Assembly: GCA_039934135.1 (NCBI GenBank) | Contig: JBDTMT010000322.1 | Span: 1-7,196, forward strand | Source: JBDTMT01 sp039934135 | GTDB lineage: Bacteria > Desulfobacterota > Binatia > HRBIN30 > CADEER01 | DNA: 7,196 bases | Direction of reading: 5' to 3' | Shown here: positions 1 to 5,796 of the stretch, piece by piece | Numbering within the stretch: the stretch's first letter is position 1 | Layout of the letters: each line of letters begins with the position of its first letter | Made by a program: the position numbers and the translations under genes | Notes under the pieces: model-generated | The model's database searches: none | The model's input: only the letters and a program-made list of their open reading frames with translations | What the model was told of the DNA's origin: nothing

Positions 1-329
1 GCGGTCTTGCCGCGCGCCTGCACCTCACCGACGCCGGGGATTGAGATGTTGCCGTCCGGATCGATGGTGACCTTCACGTCCATTTCGGGCTGGTAGATGA
101 ACTTGACGCGCAATTCGTCGCCGGGCTCGAGCCGGTACTGGCCGGTTTCGGTCAGACTCGGAGACAGCGGCTCGGCCACCGGCGGCAGCGGTGCTTCGTT
201 GGGTTTCGCCGAGCAGCCGACGAGCGTCCCCAAGACCAGCGCGCTCGCCAGCAGCCGCAGGCTGCGTAGCGACGTGCCGTCGGTGCGCCGCGCCACCCGG
301 CGCGCGATGCGCTGAGATGCTTCGATCAT
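1..329 (-). CDS. Polysaccharide export outer-membrane lipoprotein, Wza-like (N-terminal part)
   Basis: This is a Wza-type export protein that forms the outer-membrane exit for exopolysaccharide. The first 109 codons are in the window and the rest lies beyond base 1. The start is ATG at 329-327, chosen because a strong AGGGAG ribosome site sits six bases upstream. The N-terminus is Arg-rich to about residue 25, followed by a hydrophobic stretch ending in the lipobox L-V-G-C with Cys39, so a lipoprotein signal peptide is predicted. A short Pro-rich spacer leads into the Poly_export domain from about residue 65. Its hallmark pattern is visible: YRLEPGDELRVKF, then IDPDGNISIPGVGEVQARGKT with the family's DG, PG-V-G and G-T positions. 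SLBB repeats would follow outside the window. The gene lies just after the glycosyltransferase, in the same frame and with no stop between them. An internal signal peptide argues that it is made separately. The family call is firm. Confidence 0.9.
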   Translation of the reverse strand, partial: MIEASQRIARRVARRTDGTSLRSLRLLASALVLGTLVGCSAKPNEAPLPPVAEPLSPSLTETGQYRLEPGDELRVKFIYQPEMDVKVTIDPDGNISIPGVGEVQARGKT

Positions 330-392
330 GACCTGCTCCCTGTCTCGCGCGACCCGCCCAGATCCACGACCGGGACGTCCGCGCTCTATTAC
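330..392 (-). other. Junction between glycosyltransferase and export gene lacking an in-frame stop
   Basis: These 63 bases translate in the glycosyltransferase frame to VIERGRPGRGSGRVARDREQV, which resembles a translated spacer more than a protein domain. One frame over, TAA at 391-389 and TAG at 388-386 sit in tandem directly after the codon for Gln384. Removing one G of the GG at 393-392 would end the enzyme there and leave a normal spacer of about 56 bases before the next ATG. The stretch is therefore probably intergenic by ancestry, with the fusion due to a one-base indel that is either real or an assembly error. Confidence 0.6.
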
Positions 393-1544
393 CTGTTCAT
401 ACACGTCGACCACGTTATTCAAGACCCGAATGGGATTGAACCGTTCTCGTGCTGCGGCGCGGGCCTGGCGACCGAGCTGGGCGGCCAGCATCGGGTCGCG
501 CACAATGCGCAGCGCAGCCCGCGCCAGAGCGTTCGCATCGCCGTCGTCGAACAGCAGTCCGCTGACTCCGTCGTCGATGGCGTGCGCGCTGGCCCGTGCG
601 TGCACCACCGGGCGGCCGAGCGCCATGTAGTTGAGGGCTTTGATCGGGAAGCCCGACCACGACCCGCGCGGACACACCAGAACGTCGGCTCGCGCCAACG
701 CGCGCGTAGCGGCGCCGAACGAGTTAACCTGCTCCACCGTCACGCCCGGCTGCGCCGCCAAGGCGGCAGCGCGGCGCGCGATGCGCGGATGCGCGGCGCG
801 GTGCGTCACCAACACCAGGCGCGCCTGTGGCTCGACGGCGCGCAGGCGGTGGAATCCCTCCAACAGACAATCAAGATCCTGGTACGGATCGAAATTGCCG
901 CCGTACATCAGCAGCGGCCCTTCCTCGCGCCCCGGGCCGGCGGCGACGGTGCCGAGCCGCGGCGCCGCGGGAGGGATGACGCGGACGCGTCCGGCCGCGC
1001 CGCGTACGGCCAGATACGCCGCCAGCCGATCCGACAGCGCGATGACGGCGTCGGCGCGGCGCCCCAACAGCCGATCGAACCCGGCGCCGATGCGCCGCGT
1101 CAGGCGCCGCAGGGTCGCGGAGCGGAAATAGCACGGCAACTCGTCGGCCAGCGCATTGTGGGCGTGATAGACGACCGGCACGCCGGTCAACCAGCGCACG
1201 ACGAACGCAATCAGCGGCGCCTCGAGGTTGTGCGCGTGGATGACGTCGATGCGGTGGCGGCGGACGACCTGCAGCAACGTCCAGGTCAGCAGGACGTCGA
1301 GCACCAGCTTCTGCCAGCCGAGCGGCCGAGTGGTCCACAGACCCGGGAGCTTGCGGGCGCGGTGAATGGCGATGCGCTCGATCGGCACCAGATGCTGCGC
1401 GGTGGGATAGGTCACGACGTGCACCGCGTGCCCCGCCTGCGCCAGGCCTTCGGCGATTTCCCGCACCAACACCTGCGAACCGCGCAGGCTGGGGAACGGG
1501 CACGCGGCCACGACGGCGACGCGATGACGAGCCGGCGCGCTCAT
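330..1544 (-). CDS. GT4-type glycosyltransferase (frame open into the next gene)
   Basis: This is a cytoplasmic glycosyltransferase of the GT-B fold, probably adding a sugar to the exopolysaccharide repeat unit from a nucleotide-sugar donor. The start ATG at 1544-1542 overlaps the upstream TGA as ATGA, indicating translational coupling. The N-terminal half shows the GT4 pattern CPFPSLRGSQVLVREIAEGL (residues 15-34), GH-V-VVTY (38-46) and HAHN twice (103-106 and 127-130). The second Rossmann half begins at YGGNFDPYQDLDCLLEGF (214-231) and carries SGFPIKALNYMALGRPVV (297-314), then DDGVSGLLFDDGD. The usual EX7E glutamates are replaced by Ser297 and Asn305. The expected end of the family is near residue 384 (VVDVYEQ), but no stop occurs there. 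The frame continues through 21 low-complexity Arg/Gly residues to the Met of the export protein. The coordinates end just before that Met. As one open frame it spans 1544 to the window edge. Sugar specificity cannot be read from the sequence. Confidence 0.88.
336..341 (-). promoter_or_regulatory. Ribosome binding site for the export lipoprotein
   Basis: On the minus strand AGGGAG (341-336) is followed by a six-base spacer and ATG at 329-327. This is one of the best Shine-Dalgarno matches in the window. It decides the start of the export protein and supports independent translation, even though the upstream frame has no stop. Confidence 0.7.
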
Positions 1545-3193
1545 GCCAAGTACCCCAGCTGCTCGAGGCGGCGCTGCAGGTCGGCCGACTCTGCCGCCCC
1601 ATAGTCGCGCTCGACGCCCTGCCAGGGCGTTTCGGCGACAGCCGCTTGCCCCGGCCCCGCGACGGACAGCGCGCGGCCATCCCAGCCGACGGGCGTGGCG
1701 ACATCGCACAGCGACAGGATCGTCGGCGCGAGATCCATGATGTGCGTGCCGTCCAACTTCCCCGGGGCGATCCCGGCGCCGCGCAGCACGAACAATCCGT
1801 CGGACCGATGACTGCCACTCATGCCGCCCAGCTTGCCGCCGAGCTGTGACGCGTCGAGCCGCTCGACGCTCGGACCGGCGGTGCCGTAGCTCGGTGCGCC
1901 GACGTACGAATAGCCGCCGGGCGTCTCCAACTCGAGCACCAGGTCCGGCGCCGCGGCGACGCACGGTCCCTGGTAGAGATCGTCGCGCGGCCAGACGCGC
2001 CGCACGACGCGCTCGCCGCTGAGCGGATCGCGCCAGGCCAGCAAGCGCTCACTGAGCTGCGCCACGGTGGTGCGATACTCGGCTACCGGCACGGTGCCGC
2101 AGCGCTCGCGGCCCTGCACGTTCATCCAGATCGACGGGAAATAGCCGAGCTCTTCGGAGAAGGCTCGCGTGCCGTTCCAATCGATGCCGCCGAAGCGCAC
2201 GCCGCTTTCCAAACGGCTCGCCAGGCGGCCTTCGGCCAGGCGGAAGGCGCGCGCCTGCCAGCGCTCCGGCACCGCGCGCACCGCGGCGGCGCGCAAAGCC
2301 CCGGCCCAACGCGCCGTGGCGGCGCGCGGCGCAAACGTCAGGAAGCCCTCTTCCGCCAACCAGCGATTGAGATGCACCACCGTATTGCCGGCGCCGCCGA
2401 AGCCGTGGTCGGAAACGATCATCACCGTCGCCTCCGGCAGGCGCGCCAGCAGCTGACCGATCGCGGCATCGAGCGCCGCGTAGACCGTGCGCAGCGGATT
2501 GCCGAGCGCAGCGGCCGCCGCGGCGTCGTGGCGCGGTGAGGCGGGATCGTGCAAGCCCCAGAAGTGGTGCGCGGCCGTATCCGACTCGCCGAAGAGCAGC
2601 ATGAAACAGTCGAACGACTCGCGCTCGACCAGGCGTTCAGCCAGGTGGACCTTGCGCGCGATGCCGTCGCACAGGCTGCGGCAGGCTGCGGCGTGCCAGC
2701 CGGGACCGATGTCGAATTCCTGGAAGTCGGCGAAGGGGAATCCGCCGGCGGCGGCGACCTCGTCGGCCAACGACGGCGGATAGGCGAAACTGGCGTCGGC
2801 CTGCGTGGTGACCGGCGTATCGAAGCCGCTCAGCATGTAGCCGTTGACGGCCTCGGGCGGGTACGTCCCGGGCAAGCCAAGCACGGCGATGCGCCGACCG
2901 GCATCGCTGAGCAACCGCCAGATCGTTCGCGTCTTGCGATACGTGGCGTTGACGAAGCGCACGGCGTACTCGCCGCCGTCGCGGCGGGTAAAATCATAGA
3001 CGCCGTGACGGCCCGGATTCACGCCGGTCATGAAACTGGTCCAACTGGGGAACGTCGCCGCCGGCACGGTGGAGGCCAATCGACCCCATGCCCCGCCCTC
3101 GAGCAGGCGGCGCAGGTGCGGCAAGGTGCCGTCCGCCGCCCACGGCTCGACGAGGTCGAGCGTCGCGCCGTCAAGCCCCAGGATCAGTAGCAT
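1541..3193 (-). CDS. Alkaline phosphatase superfamily protein, type I phosphodiesterase/nucleotide pyrophosphatase-like
   Basis: This 550-residue protein is a metal-dependent phosphohydrolase or phosphodiesterase of the alkaline phosphatase superfamily; its substrate is unknown. The binuclear metal site and nucleophile can be followed along the chain: Asp8 in LILGLDGATLD, Thr47 in AATFPSWTSFMTG as nucleophile, Asp205 and His209 in GESDTAAHHFWG, Asp262-His263 in SDHGFGG, and His462 in SGSHRSDGLF. This is the D-T-D-H-D-H-H set known from nucleotide pyrophosphatase/phosphodiesterases. No signal peptide or membrane segment is seen, since the N-terminus starts directly on the first beta strand, so a cytoplasmic location is inferred. 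The start ATG at 3193-3191 has GAGG four bases upstream and overlaps the preceding gene by 23 bases. The stop overlaps the glycosyltransferase start as ATGA. Coupling on both sides places it in the polysaccharide operon, perhaps acting on a phosphorylated sugar, a lipid-linked intermediate or a nucleotide donor. Confidence 0.88.
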   Translation of the reverse strand: MLLILGLDGATLDLVEPWAADGTLPHLRRLLEGGAWGRLASTVPAATFPSWTSFMTGVNPGRHGVYDFTRRDGGEYAVRFVNATYRKTRTIWRLLSDAGRRIAVLGLPGTYPPEAVNGYMLSGFDTPVTTQADASFAYPPSLADEVAAAGGFPFADFQEFDIGPGWHAAACRSLCDGIARKVHLAERLVERESFDCFMLLFGESDTAAHHFWGLHDPASPRHDAAAAAALGNPLRTVYAALDAAIGQLLARLPEATVMIVSDHGFGGAGNTVVHLNRWLAEEGFLTFAPRAATARWAGALRAAAVRAVPERWQARAFRLAEGRLASRLESGVRFGGIDWNGTRAFSEELGYFPSIWMNVQGRERCGTVPVAEYRTTVAQLSERLLAWRDPLSGERVVRRVWPRDDLYQGPCVAAAPDLVLELETPGGYSYVGAPSYGTAGPSVERLDASQLGGKLGGMSGSHRSDGLFVLRGAGIAPGKLDGTHIMDLAPTILSLCDVATPVGWDGRALSVAGPGQAAVAETPWQGVERDYGAAESADLQRRLEQLGYLA

Positions 3194-5072
3194 TAGTCCT
3201 CGCCGTGCCGTTCGCGGCGCCGCGGCGGCGCCCCACGAGCGCCTTGAATTGTTCCATCTGCGCCAGCATCTCAGCGGCGCGACCGCTGTCGCTGCTCGCC
3301 AGGTTGGTGTCTTCGCGCGGATCGCTGCCGAGGTTGTACAGCGCCGTCGGCGGCAGGCCGCGCGGGTTGCCGGGGTTGGCGCTGATCACCTTCCAGTCGC
3401 CGCTGCGCAGCGCCGTGAGCTTGTTGCCCTCGAGATCCTCTTCGGCCAGCAGCGGCTCGTCGACCGTGCCGGTAAAGAGATCGAGACCCTGGAACGCGGC
3501 TGGGGCGGGCACGCCGGCGACCGCGACCAACGTCGGCGCGATATCGAGGCTGCGCGCCAGATCCGTGCGCACCCGGCCCGGCTCCGGCTCCGCCGGCCGC
3601 TTGATGATCAGCGGCACGTGCAGCTGCTCCTGGAAGAGCGACGTCCCGTGCCACCAGCCGCCGTGCTCGTAGAATTCTTCGCCGTGGTCGGCGGTCACCG
3701 CGATGACGCTGCGATCGTACAGGCCGCTGGCGCGCAGCCGATCGAGCAGCTCGCCCAGATAGCGATCATGGTAGCGCACGCCTTCGAGATAGAGCTGGTG
3801 CAACTCGTCGACGCGCGACGCCGGCGGATCGGGTGTCGAGACGCGCGCCACGCCCTTTCCGTCGTACGGAATCTCGAAGTACGGATCGTGCGGGTCCATA
3901 TAGTGCACGAACAAGAAGAAGGGTTCCGGGGGTTTGCTGCCGAGCCACGCCTCGACGTGCTGATCGACGGTCTCGGCATCCTGGTAGAAGTTCTCCACCC
4001 AGATCTTGCTCGACATCTTCTCGCGCGCCACGCGCAGTCCTTTGTAGACCGCCAGCTTGGTAGCCGAGTCGCTGGCGCCAAAGTAGAAACTCGGCTCCAG
4101 GTAGTGAAACTCGTCGAAGCCCTGCTGGAAGTTGAAGATCGGCGCGACGTTGATGTTGGTGGTAAAGGCCGCCGTCCAGTAGCCCTCGGATTTGAGCACT
4201 TCGGCAATCGTCTGCGCGCCGTTCGGCAGGATATCCATCTTGTGTTCGGTGCGGTGCACCGAGGGATACTGCGCGGTCAGGATGGTGGCGATCGACGGCC
4301 GCGTCCACGACGCCTGCGAGTAGGCCTGGGTGAACGTGACGCCATCCTTCGCGATCGTCGCGAAGCCGCCCGGCTGTTGCGCCGCCCACTGCGCCGCATC
4401 TGAGCGCAGCGTATCGACGACGATCAGCACGACGTTCGGCTTACCGGCCGCCGCCGCGGTACTGTGCCGCGTCGGCGGTGCCGCGTCGGTGTGATCGGTG
4501 GCCACGCCAACGCCCCATGCCACGGCGACCAGGACCGCCAGCACGCCGCCGACCCCGACCGCGCCGCCGCGCCGCGCCGCGCTACGCACCAGGCCGGCGC
4601 CGATGAGCCCGACGAGCAGCGCGCCAACCAGCAGCACACCGTACGTCATCGCACCGGTGCTCGAGGCGAAGCTCAGGCCTTCGTCGAAGAGGCGTTGGTT
4701 GATCTGGTAGCGCGCCACGGCAAACGCCAGCAGAAAGACCGCCGCGCCAGTCGACACGGCAGCCAGTTGCGCATCCGTGGCGGCGCCGCGCCGCAGCACC
4801 TGCCAGGCGACGGCCACGGCGGCACCGAGGCCGGCGCCGATCGCCCCATACGCCAGCGCGCCGAACAGATAGATCCAATACTCGTCGTTGGCCGCCGAGG
4901 TGACGGTGACGAGGATCGCTTCGGTGAGCCCAACCAGGGCACCGCCCAATGCGCCCGCCAAGATGGCGATCAGGAGGCTTCTAAAATGTCGAACCAGTCC
5001 GTGCATGCGTTCGCGCTTCGTTTCGCGCTGACCTTCCCGGCGCCGCGGCGCCTCAGTGCTCTCTGTCTTCAA
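3171..5072 (-). CDS. Membrane-anchored sulfatase-fold enzyme with Thr at the nucleophile position (possible phosphotransferase)
   Basis: This 633-residue protein would usually be annotated as a sulfatase. Five hydrophobic helices are visible at about residues 33-55, 65-90, 101-124, 142-162 and 170-192. The sulfatase-fold domain follows from NVVLIVVDTLRSD (213-225, metal ligand Asp220). The C/S-x-P-S-R site reads T-R-P-S-I (257-261), so Thr257 replaces the Cys/Ser that is converted to formylglycine, and the Arg is lost too. Other active-site segments are FVHYMDPHDPY (388-398), TADHGEEFYEHGG with Asp462-His463, WWHG (His475) and QLHVPLIIK (His485). Five helices plus a Thr nucleophile match the layout of LtaS and EptA-type phosphotransferases, so transfer or removal of a phosphoryl group outside the membrane is as plausible as sulfate hydrolysis. 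The start is uncertain: TTG at 5072 is the longest frame, while ATG at 5006-5004 (Met23) lies just before the first helix but lacks a clear ribosome site. It overlaps the next gene by 23 bases. Confidence 0.87.
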   Translation of the reverse strand: MKTESTEAPRRREGQRETKRERMHGLVRHFRSLLIAILAGALGGALVGLTEAILVTVTSAANDEYWIYLFGALAYGAIGAGLGAAVAVAWQVLRRGAATDAQLAAVSTGAAVFLLAFAVARYQINQRLFDEGLSFASSTGAMTYGVLLVGALLVGLIGAGLVRSAARRGGAVGVGGVLAVLVAVAWGVGVATDHTDAAPPTRHSTAAAAGKPNVVLIVVDTLRSDAAQWAAQQPGGFATIAKDGVTFTQAYSQASWTRPSIATILTAQYPSVHRTEHKMDILPNGAQTIAEVLKSEGYWTAAFTTNINVAPIFNFQQGFDEFHYLEPSFYFGASDSATKLAVYKGLRVAREKMSSKIWVENFYQDAETVDQHVEAWLGSKPPEPFFLFVHYMDPHDPYFEIPYDGKGVARVSTPDPPASRVDELHQLYLEGVRYHDRYLGELLDRLRASGLYDRSVIAVTADHGEEFYEHGGWWHGTSLFQEQLHVPLIIKRPAEPEPGRVRTDLARSLDIAPTLVAVAGVPAPAAFQGLDLFTGTVDEPLLAEEDLEGNKLTALRSGDWKVISANPGNPRGLPPTALYNLGSDPREDTNLASSDSGRAAEMLAQMEQFKALVGRRRGAANGTARTNATDPGA

Positions 5073-5089
5073 GGCCCCAGGCGGCGCAT
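5069..5089 (-). other. Six-codon leader frame MRRLGP overlapping the TTG start
   Basis: ATG at 5089-5087 has GGAG (5097-5094) four bases upstream, a better ribosome site than either proposed start of the membrane enzyme. It reads MRRLGP and stops at TGA (5071-5069), which overlaps the TTG at 5072-5070 as TTGA. It may be a coupling or reinitiation leader. Alternatively it marks the true start: one extra base in the GGGG run at 5078-5075 would fuse it in frame as MRRLGALKTES. It could also be chance. Confidence 0.3.
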
Positions 5090-5171
5090 GTGGCTCCGCC
5101 CTCTCCGTCCCGAGCCCTGTTCCCCCTGCCTTCAGTTTTCACGGCGGGCCCCACTGCCAACCCATTCCGCT

Positions 5172-5197
5172 GGTCGAATGCCCTGCGACATTCGACC
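5172..5197. repeat. Perfect 9-bp inverted repeat in the operon leader
   Basis: The left arm GGTCGAATG (5172-5180) and right arm CATTCGACC (5189-5197) are exact reverse complements around an 8-base loop, CCCTGCGA. The arms are mixed in composition (5 of 9 G/C), so this is less likely to be chance than a GC-only palindrome in this background. As RNA it would form a stable hairpin. As DNA it could be an operator. No T-run follows on the minus strand, which argues against a simple terminator. Confidence 0.6.
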
Positions 5198-5240
5198 CCA
5201 TCCGCACTGCCATTCGCGCCGCCGACCTTGCCCGTCGCAC

Positions 5241-5276
5241 GGCGCGCTATGTCGAACCGAACCTCTGTTGCGCGCC
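5241..5276. repeat. 7-bp inverted repeat just after the antiterminator gene
   Basis: The arms GGCGCGC (5241-5247) and GCGCGCC (5270-5276) are separated by 22 bases. The repeat lies 7 bases beyond the stop codon of the NusG-like gene. A hairpin here could mark the 3' end of that gene's message, but there is no T-run, and pure G/C arms arise easily in such GC-rich DNA. Confidence 0.3.
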
Positions 5277-5282
5277 CCGCCC

Positions 5283-5789
5283 TCAGGCGTGCGCCACGCG
5301 CTCCAGCAACTGCGACGGCACGCTGACCTGCGTGCGGCGGCGCAACAGCTCCATCAAAACGCGCACCCGCGCCTCGCCGCTGACGTTGCCGTCGACGACG
5401 CCCATCAGCCCGCCGAGCGGCCCGCGCGTCACGCGCACCACATCGCCGTCGTTGAAAGTGCGCACGACGCGCACCACGCCCTCGACACCGCAGCGCGTGC
5501 GCAAGAATTCGACGACCGTCGGGTCGACCGATGCCGGTACTTCCCCGAAGGCGACGAAGCTGCGCACGCCCGGGGCCCAGATGACGCTGTTGTACTGAGT
5601 CAGCAGATCAATGCGCGCGAACAGATAGCCGGGGAAGAGCGGCCCGACGGTCGGTTCCTGGCGTCCGCGCGCCGCTTCGAGGATGCGCGGCAGGAAACTC
5701 TCGACGCCGCGGCGCAGTAGTTGGTTCTGCGCGTATTCCTCACGCCGCGGCTTGCTGCGCACCACGTACCAGTCGCGCGACTCGCTCAT
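5283..5789 (-). CDS. NusG/RfaH-family transcription antiterminator (operon-specific NusG paralogue)
   Basis: This 168-residue protein is a specialised NusG that binds RNA polymerase and promotes elongation through long operons. Its N-terminal NGN domain (about residues 5-100) shows WYVVRSKPRREEYAQNQL (7-24), ESFLPRI (30-36), PLFPGYLFARIDL (50-62) and GVRSFVAFGEVPASVD (74-89). The C-terminal KOW domain (about 111-165) shows FNDGDVVRVTRGPLGGLMGVV (112-132). The length is close to RfaH and shorter than typical housekeeping NusG. The RSKP-R-E-AQNQL and FPGYLFARID patterns are typical of the RfaH/LoaP/UpxY-type paralogues found in polysaccharide loci. There is no ribosomal-protein or secE neighbour, which argues against the housekeeping gene. 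The start ATG at 5789-5787 lies 7 bases after the stop of the ATPase gene, so the two are cotranscribed. It probably controls the genes downstream, and the 210-base leader that follows is the likely site of action. Confidence 0.9.
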   Translation of the reverse strand: MSESRDWYVVRSKPRREEYAQNQLLRRGVESFLPRILEAARGRQEPTVGPLFPGYLFARIDLLTQYNSVIWAPGVRSFVAFGEVPASVDPTVVEFLRTRCGVEGVVRVVRTFNDGDVVRVTRGPLGGLMGVVDGNVSGEARVRVLMELLRRRTQVSVPSQLLERVAHA

Positions 5790-5796
5790 GGCCGTC

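Larger units (their letters stand above)
5073..5282 (-). promoter_or_regulatory. Non-coding leader between antiterminator gene and polysaccharide operon
   Basis: This is a 210-base stretch between the stop of the NusG-like gene and the longest start of the membrane enzyme (276 bases if ATG 5006 is used). No convincing long coding frame belongs here. It holds two inverted repeats, at 5172-5197 and 5241-5276, neither followed by a T-run on the minus strand, so no standard rho-independent terminator is seen. I see no clear -35/-10 pair. NusG paralogues of the RfaH, LoaP and UpxY types act on the leader of the polysaccharide operon next to them, so this is the natural target region. That role is inferred from position only. 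Confidence 0.5.

Noticed and set aside
582..1604. 340-codon plus-strand open frame
   Set aside because: It lies antisense to the glycosyltransferase, is rich in Arg, Gln and His, and shows no domain pattern. It is a shadow caused by high GC.
871..1818. 315-codon minus-strand frame overlapping two genes
   Set aside because: It is out of frame with both the phosphodiesterase-like gene and the glycosyltransferase and has low-complexity Arg/Ala/Ser composition. The real frames on either side show clear family motifs.
3030..4403. 457-codon plus-strand open frame
   Set aside because: It is antisense to the membrane enzyme, is Arg/Ala-rich and shows no recognisable motifs.
5144..5160. Possible sigma-54 promoter (TTGGCA on the minus strand)
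   Set aside because: The distance from GG to the nearest GC is off by one from the -24/-12 spacing, and the -12 element does not match.
5137..5160. Possible sigma-70 promoter with TTGGCA as -35
   Set aside because: With a 17-base spacer the -10 box would be AACTGA, too weak to claim.
5172..5197. Inverted repeat as a rho-independent terminator
   Set aside because: The stem is only moderately GC-rich and no T-run follows it on either strand.
5073..5282. E. coli-type ops element for the NusG paralogue
   Set aside because: Only a partial match to GGCGGTAGC is present (GGCGGCGCG on the minus strand), which is expected by chance in this GC-rich sequence.
4464..5720. 418-codon plus-strand open frame
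   Set aside because: It crosses a leader and parts of two well-supported minus-strand genes, and its composition is typical of an antisense shadow.
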